A stretch of DNA of 64,000 bases, from contig NZ_FOHB01000002.1 in NCBI RefSeq assembly GCF_900111375.1, positions 150,992 to 214,991 on the forward strand, in the 5' to 3' direction. Made by a program: the position numbers and the translations under genes. Below, one piece after another: positions 1 to 7,209 of this stretch (position 1 is its first letter; every line of letters begins with the position of its first letter). The notes beneath the pieces are model-generated. The model was not told the origin of the DNA, did no database searches, and worked only from the letters and a program-made list of their open reading frames with translations. The stretch is from Pedococcus cremeus (GTDB lineage Bacteria > Actinomycetota > Actinomycetes > Actinomycetales > Dermatophilaceae).

Positions 1-1504
1 CTGCCGGCACCTGCTCGGCCGATGTCACGGGACCTGCACCGCCCACGGTGACGGTGCCCACCCGCCGCAGCCGGCGGGCCAGCTCGCAGGCCGAGCCCTG
101 GGCGTCCTCCGAGGGTACGAGCGCGACCACGTGGCCGTCGTGCTCGCCGACGATCGAGCCGGAGCCGGCGGCGGCGTGCGCGGACATCAGGAGGGAACGC
201 CGGGGAGTGTCACCGTCACCGGCGGCCACGAGCACCACGTGGGGGCGAGTGGGGTCGACCCCGTTGGCGCGGGCCCGGGAGTGCAGCGAGGTGGTGTCGC
301 CGCGGCCGGTGATGAGGTCGGAGACCAGGTCGGTGCGCACGCGCTGCTCGGCGTCGGCGGCGGCCCGTTCGAACAGGAGGACCAGCGCCGAGACGACGGC
401 CGCCCGCTCGAGGGTCCGCTGGTCGGCGTCGTCGAGCTCGTCGATGCCGCCGAGCACCAGCACGCCCATCTGGGAGTGCGAGGCCTGCACCCCGATGGCC
501 CAGGTCTGCCCGTGCCGTGCCAGCCGTCCGGTGCGCATGGTCTCGAGCACCGCCGGGCTCGACCCGAGGCTGCCCGGGTCCGGGCCACCGTCCAGACGAC
601 CGTCGGCACCACCGTCCGGCTCGCCGTTTCGCGCGCCGGAGAGGCTGAGCACCTCGCCGTCGTCGCCCATGAGCACGACCCACCCGCCGAGGAGGTCGGC
701 GAGGGCCGCGGTGATGTCCTCGACGCCACCGCCCTCGAGCACCAGGGCGGCGAACCGGTCGTGGGCGGCGGCCGCGCGCTCGACGCCGGCGGTGTGGCGG
801 CGCACGAGGTCGTGTGCCTCTGACAGCTGCGCCAGCGCGTCGGCCGTCTCTGCCGCAGCACGGGTCTGCACGATCGACACGGCGGCGAGGGCGGCCAGTG
901 ACGCGAGCAGCGCCACCTGGTCGGGGCTGAACGGGCGGGGCGAGCGGTTCGCGGCGAACAACACCCCGAGGAACTCGCCCTCGGCCAGCAGCGGTGTGCC
1001 GCAGATGGCCACCAGGCCCTCGTCGCCGACCGCGCTGTCGATGGGGCCGGTGTGCGCGAACCGGGCGTCGTGGAAGTAGTCGGCCGTCCAGTACGGCTTG
1101 CGGCTCTTGGCCACCAGGCCGCCGAGGCCGTCGCCGAAGGACAGGCGCACCACCTGGAACTCGGCGCTCACCGAGCCGTCGGTGGCGCGCATGTAGGTGT
1201 CGCCGGCCTCGGGGTCGTAGAGCGTGAGGTAGGAGACGTCGGTGCCGATCAGCGAGCGGGCCCGGCGCACGATGGCGTCGAGCACGCCTGAGGGGTCGCG
1301 CAGGGCGGCGAGGTCGCGGGCGGTCTCGACCAGGGCGGTCAGCTCCGCCTCCCGGCGGCGGCGGGACTCCAGCGCCGCGCGCACCCGCAGCGCCAGCTCA
1401 CGGGCCTCGCCGTCGCCGTCCTCGACCGAGGAGAGCTCAGCGACCGTGGCGCCCTCCGCGAGGAGACGCAGCAGGCGCAGGGCGGCGGCCTCGTTGCTGT
1501 CCAT
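1..1504 (-). CDS. GAF domain / CdaR-PucR family transcriptional regulator (3' end beyond window)
   Basis: The frame is open from an ATG at 1504 to the window edge, about 501 codons, so the C-terminus is missing. It begins MDSNEAAALRLLRLLAEG. A coiled helix about residues 40-60 (ESRRRREAELTALVET) leads into a GAF domain at roughly 65-210, with LIGTDVSYLTLYDPEAGDTY and AICGTPLLAEGEFLGVLF. A helical linker and a second GAF-like or CdaR-type region follow, ending near the edge in RVRTDLVSDLITGRGD. In this family a PucR-type helix-turn-helix would lie downstream, outside the window. Such proteins are cytoplasmic ligand-responsive regulators, often of an adjacent catabolic gene; the neighbouring 3-hydroxybutyrate dehydrogenase gene is co-oriented, 63 bp upstream, and is a plausible but unproven target. 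Confidence 0.8.
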   Translation of the reverse strand, partial: MDSNEAAALRLLRLLAEGATVAELSSVEDGDGEARELALRVRAALESRRRREAELTALVETARDLAALRDPSGVLDAIVRRARSLIGTDVSYLTLYDPEAGDTYMRATDGSVSAEFQVVRLSFGDGLGGLVAKSRKPYWTADYFHDARFAHTGPIDSAVGDEGLVAICGTPLLAEGEFLGVLFAANRSPRPFSPDQVALLASLAALAAVSIVQTRAAAETADALAQLSEAHDLVRRHTAGVERAAAAHDRFAALVLEGGGVEDITAALADLLGGWVVLMGDDGEVLSLSGARNGEPDGGADGRLDGGPDPGSLGSSPAVLETMRTGRLARHGQTWAIGVQASHSQMGVLVLGGIDELDDADQRTLERAAVVSALVLLFERAAADAEQRVRTDLVSDLITGRGDTTSLHSRARANGVDPTRPHVVLVAAGDGDTPRRSLLMSAHAAAGSGSIVGEHDGHVVALVPSEDAQGSACELARRLRRVGTVTVGGAGPVTSAEQVPA

Positions 1505-1567
1505 CGGCGCGAGTCTAGGTGGGGCGCCGACGGCGGCATCCGTTCGGTGGTCGGGGCGTGTCACGGG

Positions 1568-2341
1568 TCAGTGGGCGGTCCAGCCGCCATCCATCGTGAA
1601 CGAGCTGCCCGAGACGGAGGCTGCCGAGGGCCCGCACAGGAAGGCGACGAGGTCGGCCACCTCGGCGGGCTCGATGAGGCGCTTGACGGCCACGGGGGCG
1701 AGCATGACCTTCTCGACCACCTCGTCCTCACCGATGCCGTGGCTGAGGGCCTGGTCGGCGATCTGGCGCTCCACGAGTGGGGTGCGCACGTAGGCGGGGT
1801 TGACGCAGTTGCTGGTGACGCCGTGGGCAGCGCCCTCCAGGGCGGTCACCTTCGACAGGCCCTCGAGGCCGTGCTTGGCCGACACGTACGCGGCCTTGTA
1901 GGCGCTCGCCCGCAGGCCGTGCACGCTGGAGATGTTGACGACGCGGCCCCACTGCGCGGCATACATGTGGGGGAGCGTCCGCCGCACGAGCCGGAACGGC
2001 GAGGTGAGCATCAGGCGGATGATGAGGTCCCACGTCTCGGTCGGGAACTCCTCGATCGGGCTGACGTGCTGGATGCCCGCGTTGTTCACGAGGATGTCGA
2101 CGTCCGCCGGCAGCGCGTCGACCGCGTCGAGGTCGGAGAGGTCGGTCGGCAGCGGCGTCACGGCGCCCAGGTCGGCGAACTGGTCCAGCCCCTCGGCGTC
2201 GCGGTCGACGGCGTACACCTTCGCTCCGGCCTCGGTGAGCCGCGCGACACAGGCGGCTCCGATGCCACTCGCGGCTCCGGTGACGAGGGCGGAACGCCCG
2301 GTGAGGTCGAGGAGCGCAGCGGGCTCGGTCGTCGGCGACAT
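1568..2341 (-). CDS. bdhA: 3-hydroxybutyrate dehydrogenase (SDR family)
   Basis: This 257-residue protein probably oxidises D-3-hydroxybutyrate to acetoacetate with NAD+, linking ketone-body or PHB turnover to acetyl-CoA. The Rossmann motif TGAASGIG is at residues 21-28 and NNAG at 86-89. The SDR catalytic set is Ser138/139, Tyr152 and Lys156 (YVSAK). The segment NPAYVRTPLVERQIADQA and the C-terminal DGGWTAH are typical of 3-hydroxybutyrate dehydrogenases rather than generic ketoreductases. The frame is open upstream, but the ATG at 2341 is the only start that leaves a normal N-terminus (MSPTTEPAALLDLTGRSALV). It is divergent from the SDR gene at 2536. Length is normal for the family. Confidence 0.85.
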   Translation of the reverse strand: MSPTTEPAALLDLTGRSALVTGAASGIGAACVARLTEAGAKVYAVDRDAEGLDQFADLGAVTPLPTDLSDLDAVDALPADVDILVNNAGIQHVSPIEEFPTETWDLIIRLMLTSPFRLVRRTLPHMYAAQWGRVVNISSVHGLRASAYKAAYVSAKHGLEGLSKVTALEGAAHGVTSNCVNPAYVRTPLVERQIADQALSHGIGEDEVVEKVMLAPVAVKRLIEPAEVADLVAFLCGPSAASVSGSSFTMDGGWTAH

Positions 2342-2535
2342 GCGCGGAACACTAGGTAGGGACCCCGGCCGCGAAGATGTGCGCCGGCCCCACAGTTGTG
2401 CCCGGTCCTGTGTGGTGCGGCTCCCGGGGAACGCCGCGTCCCGCTCCGCGCGCCGCCCGCCGAGAACACTTGTACGGTGGCAAGGGTTCGGGTGCTGGTC
2501 CGTCCGGCGCGGACCGCGGAAGGAGTGGGCAGCCA

Positions 2536-3603
2536 GTGAGCGCAGAGACGGGCATACAGATGGGCACACAGACAGGCACGCAGATGGATGCAGGACGCAG
2601 CGCGGGACGGCGGGTGGTGGTGGTCACCGGTGCCAGCGGCGGTATCGGGCGTGCGACCGCCAGGGCGTTCGCCGCCCGGGGTGACGCCGTCGCCTTGCTG
2701 GCGCGCGGTGACGAGGGGCTCGAGGGCGCTGCCCGCGACGTCGAGGCGGCCGGCGGCACGGCCCTGGTCGTGCCCGTCGACGTGGCGGTCGCCGACGAGG
2801 TCGAGCAGGCGGCGGCCAGGGTCGAGGAGCAACTCGGGCCCATCGACACCTGGGTCAACGTGGCGTTCTCGTCGGTGTTCGCGCCGTTCTGGGAGATCAG
2901 CCCCGAGGAGTTCGCCCGCACCACGGAGGTGACCTACCTCGGCTACGTCTACGGCACGATGGCGGCCCTGCGCCGCATGCGTCCGCGCAACCGCGGCACC
3001 ATCGTGCAGGTCGGCTCCGCCCTCGCCTACCGCGGGATCCCGCTGCAGAGCGCCTACTGCGGCGCCAAGCACGCCACCCAGGGCTTCCACGAGGCGCTGC
3101 GCTGTGAGCTGCTCCACGAGGGCAGCGAGGTGCGCGTGACGATGGTGCAGATGCCGGCCGTCAACACCCCGCAGTTCTCCTGGGTGCTCTCCAGGTTGCC
3201 GCACCAGGCCCAGCCGGTGCCCCCGATCTACCAGCCCGAGGTGGCCGCCAAGGCGGTCGTGTATGCCGCGGACCACCCGAAGCGGCGCGAGTACTGGGTC
3301 GGGGGGAGCACGGTGGGCACCCTCCTGGCGAACGCCGTCGCGCCTGGGCTCCTCGACCGCTACCTGGCCCGGACCGGGTTCTCCTCGCAGCAGACCGACC
3401 AGCCGCGGAAGCCCGACCAGCCGAAGAACCTGTGGGAGCCGGCCGACGAGCACCATGACTTCGGTGCGCACGGCCGGTTCGACGACCGGGCCACCGGGCG
3501 CAGCTTCCAGCTGTGGGCGTCGCAGCACCACGGCACCGTCCTGGCCGCGGCCGGCGCCGCCGTGGGCGGTCTCGTCGCGGCGACGCGGGCGGTCCGCCGC
3601 TGA
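2536..3603 (+). CDS. SDR family oxidoreductase with C-terminal extension
   Basis: This 355-residue protein is a short-chain dehydrogenase of unknown substrate. TGASGGIG lies at residues 31-38, and the catalytic Ser161, Tyr174 and Lys178 (YCGAKH) are present. The usual NNAG is replaced by NVAF, as in a subgroup of actinobacterial SDRs. About 90 residues after the core form an extension that ends in a small hydrophobic segment (TVLAAAGAAVGGLVAATRAV), which may touch the membrane. I chose the GTG at 2536 because AAGGAG lies about 10 bases upstream; the open frame extends further back without a ribosome site. The N-terminus holds a small repeat (IQMGTQTGTQM) reflecting a tandem DNA repeat, so the true start could be one of the inner ATGs. 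Confidence 0.8.
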   Translation: MSAETGIQMGTQTGTQMDAGRSAGRRVVVVTGASGGIGRATARAFAARGDAVALLARGDEGLEGAARDVEAAGGTALVVPVDVAVADEVEQAAARVEEQLGPIDTWVNVAFSSVFAPFWEISPEEFARTTEVTYLGYVYGTMAALRRMRPRNRGTIVQVGSALAYRGIPLQSAYCGAKHATQGFHEALRCELLHEGSEVRVTMVQMPAVNTPQFSWVLSRLPHQAQPVPPIYQPEVAAKAVVYAADHPKRREYWVGGSTVGTLLANAVAPGLLDRYLARTGFSSQQTDQPRKPDQPKNLWEPADEHHDFGAHGRFDDRATGRSFQLWASQHHGTVLAAAGAAVGGLVAATRAVRR

Positions 3604-3646
3604 CGGGCGGTCCGCCGCTGACGGGCGGTCCGCCGCTGACGGGCGG
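3601..3646 (+). repeat. 18-bp tandem repeat at the end of the SDR gene
   Basis: The unit TGACGGGCGGTCCGCCGC occurs twice exactly (3601-3618, 3619-3636), followed by a partial third copy. A related copy without TGA forms the last codons of the SDR gene, so the array supplies in-frame stop codons. Each unit contains the inverted repeat GCGGTCCGC, so the array may also act as a weak terminator. Confidence 0.7.
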
Positions 3647-3695
3647 CGCGTATAGGGTCCCCGGCCCGTCCCTCCCGCGGAACTAGGCTTCCGCC

Positions 3696-4181
3696 ATGGC
3701 CACGGGTGAAGGGGTTGTGACCGAGGTTCCGGACGAGGATGTGGACGCCACGATCGGTGCGTCCCTGGCGCTGCTGGGCGTCGTCGTCCGATCGCTCGGC
3801 AGCGCGCTCGAGCAGGTGACGCTGCCGCAGTACCGCGCCCTCGTCGTCATCGCCGAGCACGGGCCGCTGCGCAGCGGCGACCTCGCCGAGCAGCTGGGCG
3901 TGCACCAGTCGACGATGACCCGCACCGTCGACCGGCTGGTCGCGGGCGGCTGGGCCGCCCGGCAGGTCAGCCCCGACAGCCGCAGGGAGGTGATGGTCGG
4001 CCTCACCGGCAGGGGGCACGACCTCGTTGCCCAGGTGATGGAGCAGCGACGGCGGGAGGTGGCGCAGGTGCTCGCACGCGCCGGTGAGAGCGACCGGCGC
4101 GCCATCCGCACCGGTCTCGCCGCCTTCGCGGCAGCGGCGGGGGAGCCGGAGCCGGGGGAGCTGCGCTCGCTGGGCCTGTAG
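3696..4181 (+). CDS. MarR family transcriptional regulator
   Basis: This 161-residue protein has the MarR winged helix-turn-helix at about residues 45-115: LPQYRALVVIAEHGPLRSGDLAEQL, then the recognition helix HQSTMTRTVDRLVAGG and the wing with SPDSRREVMVGLT. The flanking helices would form the dimer interface. MarR proteins repress nearby genes and are released by small phenolic or oxidative ligands. It could control itself, the SDR gene upstream in the same direction, or the convergent murA-like gene; nothing in the sequence decides. The ATG at 3696 is only about 10 bases from an AACTAGG motif, so the transcript may be leaderless. Confidence 0.85.
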   Translation: MATGEGVVTEVPDEDVDATIGASLALLGVVVRSLGSALEQVTLPQYRALVVIAEHGPLRSGDLAEQLGVHQSTMTRTVDRLVAGGWAARQVSPDSRREVMVGLTGRGHDLVAQVMEQRRREVAQVLARAGESDRRAIRTGLAAFAAAAGEPEPGELRSLGL

Positions 4182-4219
4182 CCCGCCGCGCTGGAGCCCG
4201 CCCCGGCCGGCCTGGCGCG

Positions 4220-5749
4220 TCAGATGTCGCGGAAGGTCTCGATGGTGGCGCCGAGGGCGTTGAGGCGCTCGGCGAGGTCCTCGTAGCCGCGGTTGATGAC
4301 GTAGACGTTGCGCAGCACGGACGTGCCGGGGGCCGCCAGCATGGCGAGCAGCACGACCACACCGGGCCGCAGCGCCGGCGGGCAGATGACCTCCGCGGCG
4401 CGCCACCGGGTCGGGCCCTCGATCATCACTCGGTGGGGGTCGAGCAGCTGCACCTTGGCGCCCACCTTGGTGAGCTCGGTCAGGTAGATCGCGCGGTTCT
4501 CGTAGACCCAGTCGTGGATCATCGTCGTGCCCTCGGCGCAGGCGGCGATGAGGGCGAAGAACGGCAGGTTGTCGATGTTGAGGCCGGGGAACGGCATCGG
4601 GTGGATCTTGTCGATCGGCGCGTGCAGCGGCCCGGGCATCGTGGTGAGGTCGACGAGGCGGGTGCGGCCGTTGGCCGAGAGGTACTCGTCGGTGATGCCG
4701 TACTTCATGCCCATGCCCTCGAGCGTCGCGAGCTCGATCTCGAGGAACTCGATGGGCACGCGCCGGATGGTGATCTCGGAGTCGGTGACGACCGCGGCGG
4801 CGAGCAGGCTCATCGCCTCGATCGGGTCCTCCGACGGGGAGTACTCGACGTCGACGTCGATGGTCCTGCGGCCCCGCACGGTGAGGGTGGTCGTGCCGAT
4901 GCCCTCGATCTCGACCCCGAGCTCCTGGAGGAAGAAGCACAGGTCCTGGACCATGTAGTTGGGGCTGGCGTTGCGGATGACGGTCTCGCCCTCGTTCCGG
5001 GCGGCCGCGAGCAGCACGTTCTCGGTGACCGTGTCGCCGCGCTCGGTGAGCACGATGGGCTTGCCGGGCACGATCTGGTGGTTGACCGAGGCGTCGTAGA
5101 AGCCGCCGGTGGCCGTCACGCCGAGGCCGAAGGAGCGCAGGGCGGCCAGGTGCGGCTCGACGGTGCGGGTGCCGAGGTCGCAGCCGCCCGCGTAGGGCAG
5201 CGCGAACTGGTCGAGCTCGTGCAGCAGCGGGCCGAGGAACATGATCACGGTGCGGGTGCGCCGGGCCGCGGCGACGTCGATGGCCGACAGGTCGAGCTGG
5301 GCGGGCGGCGTGATCTCGAGGTCGTTGCTGTCCGGCAGCCAGCGGGTGCGGACGCCGATCGAGGTCAGCACCTCGAGGATGCGGTTGACCTCCTCGATGC
5401 GGGCCAGGTTGCGCAGGGTGGTGCGGCCCTTGTTGAGCAGCGAGGCGCACAGCAGGGCGACTGCGGCGTTCTTCGAGGTCTTGACGTCGATGGAGCCCGA
5501 CAGGGGAGTGCCACCGATGATCCGCAGGTGCTGCGGGCCGCTGTGCCCGAGCGAGACGAACTCGCTGTCGAGGCTCTCGCCGATGCGGGCCAGCATCTCA
5601 AGGCTGAGATTCTGCTTGCCCTGCTCGATGCGGGCCACCGCGCTCTGGCTGGTGCCGAGGGACTCCGCGAGCTCGTTCTGCGTCATGCCCTTGTGGCGGC
5701 GGGCGTCGCGGATGAGGGTGCCGATGCGCGTCAGGTAGGTCGAAGTCAC
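4220..5749 (-). CDS. XRE helix-turn-helix fused to MurA-like enolpyruvyl transferase
   Basis: This 509-residue protein joins an XRE-type DNA-binding domain (residues about 8-63: RRHKGMTQNELAESLGTSQS, then VARIEQGKQNLS) to a full-length UDP-N-acetylglucosamine 1-carboxyvinyltransferase fold (about 75-505). The enolpyruvyl transferase hallmarks are Lys93-Asn94, the MurA-type cysteine Cys190 in AGGCDLGTRTVEPH, and an aspartate at 393 in FPGLNIDN that may match the catalytic Asp of MurA. The family step is transfer of enolpyruvate from PEP to UDP-GlcNAc, the first committed step of peptidoglycan synthesis. A canonical murA is expected elsewhere, so this copy may be a paralogue or a sensor-regulator. 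Start is the GTG at 5749, placed so that the HTH is complete. Confidence 0.85.
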   Translation of the reverse strand: MTSTYLTRIGTLIRDARRHKGMTQNELAESLGTSQSAVARIEQGKQNLSLEMLARIGESLDSEFVSLGHSGPQHLRIIGGTPLSGSIDVKTSKNAAVALLCASLLNKGRTTLRNLARIEEVNRILEVLTSIGVRTRWLPDSNDLEITPPAQLDLSAIDVAAARRTRTVIMFLGPLLHELDQFALPYAGGCDLGTRTVEPHLAALRSFGLGVTATGGFYDASVNHQIVPGKPIVLTERGDTVTENVLLAAARNEGETVIRNASPNYMVQDLCFFLQELGVEIEGIGTTTLTVRGRRTIDVDVEYSPSEDPIEAMSLLAAAVVTDSEITIRRVPIEFLEIELATLEGMGMKYGITDEYLSANGRTRLVDLTTMPGPLHAPIDKIHPMPFPGLNIDNLPFFALIAACAEGTTMIHDWVYENRAIYLTELTKVGAKVQLLDPHRVMIEGPTRWRAAEVICPPALRPGVVVLLAMLAAPGTSVLRNVYVINRGYEDLAERLNALGATIETFRDI

Positions 5750-5763
5750 GGCGACGAAGGTAA

Positions 5764-5775
5764 CTCACATATGAG
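5764..5775. promoter_or_regulatory. CTCA-CATA-TGAG inverted repeat upstream of the XRE-MurA gene
   Basis: An AT-rich inverted repeat sits 15 bases upstream of the GTG start of the XRE-MurA fusion in otherwise GC-rich DNA. Its position fits an operator for autoregulation by the fused XRE domain. This is inference from position and symmetry only. Confidence 0.3.
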
Positions 5776-6067
5776 ATAAATGCACACCCGCCACGCCGGC
5801 GGTTGTGACGGAGGGCTCCGGGAGAGCGGCCGTCGCCGCGGTGTCCATGACCACCGCTGCCCGGGCCAGGCGGGCGAGCTGCGGCTGCACGGGGCGTGCT
5901 GCCACGGCCATCACCCGCAGCAGCGTACGCGGGACGTGCCGTGGGCTGCCGACGGAGCTCACCGTTCGGGCGAGCTGGTAGTCCCCGACGAGAACCACGT
6001 CAGCCTCCCCGAGCCACTGAATCGCCGGCACGTCGTCAGTACTTCCCGCACCTTCCGTTGGCCCCAT
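5765..6067 (-). CDS. hypothetical protein
   Basis: A 100-residue reading frame from the ATG at 6067 ends 15 bp before the XRE-MurA gene in the same direction. The composition is protein-like, with few arginine runs, an acidic start (MGPTEGAGSTDDVPAIQWLGE), a hydrophobic strand (ADVVLVGDYQ) and a helical segment (RTLLRVMAVAARPVQPQLAR). I do not recognise a family. The opposite strand holds only an arginine- and histidine-rich shadow frame. It may be a small partner of the MurA-like gene or a chance frame. Confidence 0.4.
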   Translation of the reverse strand: MGPTEGAGSTDDVPAIQWLGEADVVLVGDYQLARTVSSVGSPRHVPRTLLRVMAVAARPVQPQLARLARAAVVMDTAATAALPEPSVTTAGVAGVHLSHM

Positions 6068-6125
6068 GGTGCGGCGGGCCCGCTGACCGGTGCGACCGGC
6101 ACCTGTCCTAGGCACCGCGCCCGTG

Positions 6126-7079
6126 TCAGGCGCCGTAGGGCTTCACCGGAGCGGGGTAGGAGTCGATGTCGGCATCGGTCCCGGGGCGGAAGTCGTGGAA
6201 GGCCACCAGCGGGAAGGCGCTGTCGCCGGTGACGACCACGAGTCCACGGGCGTCGACACAGGTCGCGGTCCAGGTCCGGTCGCCCGCCGACCCGAGGCCC
6301 AGCGGCTCCCCGTCGAGCGCCCGGAGGGCGGTCGACGTCTCGGCGTCGACGGCGCAGTCGAGCACGCCGACTGGGGACTCCACGCTCGCCGTGCCCACGG
6401 CGTACCCCTCCTTGCGGGCACCCTCGAAGAGGTCGAAGGAGACCTCCTGCGAGGACTCCAGCAGGGCCAGCTGCATCAGCGCGGAGTCGCTGAGGTTGTC
6501 GAACAGGTGCGGCTTGCCCTCGGGGTCCTCGTCGCCGGTGACGCGCACGCACTCGTCACCGAGGCACAGCACGGCCGCACGCCCTCCGAGGCCGAACACA
6601 CCCTTGCCCTTCTCACCGGGCCGCAGGGGCTCGACGTGCACCTCCAGGGCGGTGCTGCCTCCGGCGCCGAACCGCAGCCGGGCGTGGTCGCTGCGGTGGG
6701 CGTACTCGGCCGGCCCGAAGAACGACTCCACGGTAGCGGTGAAGTCGCGCCGCGCTGCGGCGCCGGCCCGCCGCCGCAGGTCCGCGACGTCGTCGTCGGT
6801 GGCCGGGCGCAGGTCTTCCAGCACGGGCTTCCAGCCCTGCCAGGCACCCGCTGCCACGGTGAGGGGGCCCCACGCCGTGCCCGCGGTGGCCGTTCTGGTT
6901 GCGGTGGTGTACGGGGTGACGGACGGACGGGCGCTCGAGGCGGCGGCTGTGGTGGCTGGGGCGACGGGCGCCGACCTGCCGCTCGGGTCGGCCGTGGGCT
7001 GCCGCAGGCAGGCGGACAGCCCGCCGGCGAGGGCCATGACCGCGGTGGCCGCGATGCGGCGGGTGCGCGTCGGTGTCAC
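6126..7079 (-). CDS. putative secreted lipoprotein
   Basis: This 317-residue protein starts at a GTG (7079) with a short basic N-region (VTPTRTRR), a hydrophobic stretch and the lipobox LSAC, so it should be lipidated and anchored outside the membrane. A Pro/Thr/Ser/Ala-rich linker (residues about 30-75) precedes an unrecognised globular domain containing two close cysteines (VLCLGDECVRV) and further single cysteines that could form disulphides. No catalytic motif is visible. The longer frame to 7169 has no signal sequence. The gene follows the fad operon in the same direction but is separated from it by about 130 bp. Confidence 0.75.
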   Translation of the reverse strand: MTPTRTRRIAATAVMALAGGLSACLRQPTADPSGRSAPVAPATTAAASSARPSVTPYTTATRTATAGTAWGPLTVAAGAWQGWKPVLEDLRPATDDDVADLRRRAGAAARRDFTATVESFFGPAEYAHRSDHARLRFGAGGSTALEVHVEPLRPGEKGKGVFGLGGRAAVLCLGDECVRVTGDEDPEGKPHLFDNLSDSALMQLALLESSQEVSFDLFEGARKEGYAVGTASVESPVGVLDCAVDAETSTALRALDGEPLGLGSAGDRTWTATCVDARGLVVVTGDSAFPLVAFHDFRPGTDADIDSYPAPVKPYGA

Positions 7080-7209
7080 CTGCCGGACTCTGTCAGCGCG
7101 GGACCGCAGGGGTGGCTGGTTCCCTGGGTCGTGGTCCGTTCGGCCGAGAGACGGACGTGGCCGGCACACCTGGGGTGAGGTGTGCCGGCCACGTGCCCGG
7201 CTGCGTCCG

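Noticed and set aside
3360-5450. 696-codon minus-strand frame across the SDR, MarR and XRE-MurA genes
   Set aside because: The product is Arg/Pro/His-rich without motifs and conflicts with three recognisable genes.
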